DNA of 6,620 bases from Desulfotignum sp. (lineage in GTDB: Bacteria; Desulfobacterota; Desulfobacteria; Desulfobacterales; Desulfobacteraceae), in contig JAIPDY010000182.1 in the NCBI GenBank assembly GCA_021737445.1, forward strand, positions 1 to 6,620. The letters run 5' to 3'. Made by a program: the position numbers and the translations under genes. This document shows, in pieces, positions 5,090-6,620 of this stretch. The notes under the pieces were generated by a model, which searched no databases, was not told the DNA's origin, and saw nothing but the letters and a program-made list of their open reading frames with translations. The number at the start of each line of letters is the position of its first letter. Positions within the stretch are counted from its first letter, which is position 1.

Positions 5090-6505
5090 ATGATGACCCC
5101 CAAAGATGTAATTGCAATGGCAAAGGAAAACAATGCAAAAGTGGTTGATATCCGGTACATGGATTTCATCGGCACATGGCAGCATTTTTCAGTCCCGTTA
5201 AGTGAATTTTCAGAATCAGCATTTGAAGACGGATTCGGTTTTGATGGATCCTCCATGCGGGCCTGGCAGGCCATCAACAACAGTGACATGATCGTCATTC
5301 CGGAACCTGCCACGGCAAAAATGGACCCGTTTTTCAAGGTGCCCACCCTGGCTGTCATCGGCAACATCCATGACCCCATCACCAGCGAGTCCTATTCCAG
5401 GGATCCCAGGGGTATTGCCAAAAAAACAGAGCAGTATCTCAAAAGCACGGGTATCGGCGACACCATTTTTGTGGGACCTGAACCGGAATTTTTTATCTTT
5501 TCCAATATCAGGTATGCTTCAGAGCCCCATGCCGCTTTTTTTGAGATCGATTCTCCCGAAGGCCACTGGAACACAGGTACTGAAGAGATGCCCAACCTGG
5601 GACACAAGATCAAACCCAAACACGGGTATTTTCCTTTGCCTCCGGCGGACCAGTATCAGGACATGAGAACCGAAATGATGCTCACCCTGGAAAACTTAGG
5701 CATTGCCATGGAATGCCAGCACCATGAAGTGGCTTCCGCCGGCCAGTCGGAAATCGATCTGCGGTTTGATTCGCTTGTGAACATGGGCGACAGCCTGGCA
5801 TGGTTCAAGTATGTGCTCAAAAATGTGGCAAATAAATACGACCACACGGTCACTTTCATGCCCAAACCCATTTACGGGGACAACGGCACGGGCATGCACA
5901 CCCACATGAGTTTCTGGAAAGAGGGCAACCCCATGTTTGCAGGCAACAAATATGCCGGCCTGTCTGAAGATGCCCTGTATGCCATCGGCGGTATAATGAA
6001 GCACTGCAAAGCCCTGTGCGCCATCACCAACCCCACCACCAACTCCTATAAACGGCTGGTGCCCGGGTTTGAAGCCCCCATAAACCTGGCCTACTCCAGC
6101 AGAAACAGAAGTGCGGCCATCCGCCTGCCCATGTATTCAGGCTCCCCCAAGGCCAAACGCATCGAGTTCCGGACCCCGGACCCCTCCTGCAACGGGTACA
6201 TGGCATTTTCCGCCATTGCCATGGCCATGATCGACGGTATCCAGAACAAGATGGACCCGGGCGATCCCATGGATAAAAACATCTATGACCTGCCTCCTGA
6301 AGAACTGGCAGAAATGGACTCTGCCCCCGGCAGCCTGGAAGAAGCACTTGAGGCTCTCAAACATGATCATGAATTTCTGCTCAAAGGGGATGTGTTCACC
6401 AAAGATGTCATTGAACACTGGATTGAATACAAAATGGAAAATGAGGTCAATCCTGTGATCAGCCGGCCCCATCCCCACGAGTTTTACCTGTATTTTGACA
6501 TTTAA
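5090..6505 (+). CDS. glnA: Glutamine synthetase type I (GlnA), adenylylatable form
   Basis: Glutamine synthetase makes glutamine from glutamate, ammonia and ATP and is the main entry point of ammonium into metabolism; type I enzymes are cytoplasmic dodecamers. The 471 residues (470 from the second ATG) match the family length of about 470. Visible motifs: FDGSS at 51-55 with the ammonium-site Asp52, GPEPEFF at 129-135 (metal ligands Glu131, Glu133), HHEVASAGQSEID at 211-223, NGTGMHTHMS at 265-274 (His270), the flap NSYKRLVPGFEAP at 318-330 (Arg322, Glu328), and RIEFRTPD at 357-364. KNIYDLPPEE at 396-405 contains Tyr399, equivalent to the tyrosine adenylylated by GlnE, so this is the GSI-beta, covalently regulated type. 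Shine-Dalgarno AAGGA (5081-5085) lies four bases from the ATG at 5090 and seven from the ATG at 5093; the second may be the real start. It is the last gene of the glnD-glnB-glnA unit. Confidence 0.97.
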   Translation: MMTPKDVIAMAKENNAKVVDIRYMDFIGTWQHFSVPLSEFSESAFEDGFGFDGSSMRAWQAINNSDMIVIPEPATAKMDPFFKVPTLAVIGNIHDPITSESYSRDPRGIAKKTEQYLKSTGIGDTIFVGPEPEFFIFSNIRYASEPHAAFFEIDSPEGHWNTGTEEMPNLGHKIKPKHGYFPLPPADQYQDMRTEMMLTLENLGIAMECQHHEVASAGQSEIDLRFDSLVNMGDSLAWFKYVLKNVANKYDHTVTFMPKPIYGDNGTGMHTHMSFWKEGNPMFAGNKYAGLSEDALYAIGGIMKHCKALCAITNPTTNSYKRLVPGFEAPINLAYSSRNRSAAIRLPMYSGSPKAKRIEFRTPDPSCNGYMAFSAIAMAMIDGIQNKMDPGDPMDKNIYDLPPEELAEMDSAPGSLEEALEALKHDHEFLLKGDVFTKDVIEHWIEYKMENEVNPVISRPHPHEFYLYFDI

Positions 6506-6532
6506 TCCCAATACCCAAAAAAGCTGAGACCG

Positions 6533-6580
6533 GCAAAAGGGGGGATATCGTGCCATGCATGATATCCCCCCTTTTGCTTT
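6533..6580 (+). terminator. Strong intrinsic terminator after glnA
   Basis: Perfect 17-bp arms occupy 6533-6549 and 6561-6577, with a GGGGGG/CCCCCC core flanked by AAAA and TTTT. The stem can extend by three more pairs (one G-U) to a five-base loop at 6553-6557. TTTTGCTTT on the 3' side and the mirrored AAAA on the other side would allow termination in both directions. It starts 28 bp after the glnA stop. Confidence 0.85.
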
Positions 6581-6620
6581 CTGGTCCAGTCATCAAAAAA
6601 TTCCATAAGTTTTTTAATGC

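Noticed and set aside
4663..5382. Minus-strand open frame (239 codons) spanning glnB and the start of glnA
   Set aside because: Antisense to two certain genes and the gap between them; the translation shows no domain.

Overview
The window looks like chromosomal DNA from a Gram-negative anaerobe-type deltaproteobacterium (Desulfobacterota, possibly a Desulfobacter/Desulfotignum-like sulfate reducer). This placement is inferred from the moderate GC content, the protein flavour of GlnD, GlnB, GlnA and TatA, and a consensus sigma-54 promoter. It is not proven from the sequence. No mobile elements, CRISPR arrays, rRNAs or tRNAs were seen.

Layout. (1) Minus strand, 1-1305: a two-gene unit made of a MoxR-type AAA+ ATPase (1305 to 454) and the N-terminal part of a VWA-domain (CoxE-like) protein (444 leftward, running off the window). 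They are 9 bp apart, and the second gene's Shine-Dalgarno sequence overlaps the first gene's stop codon. (2) 1306-1574: a divergent AT-rich intergenic region with candidate promoters in both directions and several palindromes. (3) Plus strand, 1575-1766: a stand-alone tatA, closed by a strong hairpin. (4) 1767-2063: a regulatory region with the tatA terminator, a possible sigma-70 promoter, two dyads and a perfect sigma-54 -24/-12 element right against the glnD start. (5) Plus strand, 2064-6505: a compact glnD-glnB-glnA unit. glnD and glnB overlap by 14 bp; glnB and glnA are 49 bp apart. (6) A long, nearly perfect hairpin at 6533-6577 that ends the unit.

How the genes work together. GlnD senses glutamine through its ACT domains and uridylylates or deuridylylates GlnB on Tyr51. 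In the classical circuit GlnB then controls the NtrB/NtrC pair and the adenylyltransferase GlnE, which modifies glutamine synthetase (GlnA) on a tyrosine that is present here (Tyr399). The sensor, the relay protein and the target enzyme are therefore co-encoded; glnE and ntrBC are not in the window.

The genes themselves are well-known families. The most interesting part is the control region upstream of glnD. If the sigma-54 promoter is used, transcription would begin only a few bases before the first suitable glnD start codon, giving an almost leaderless mRNA under nitrogen-type control.
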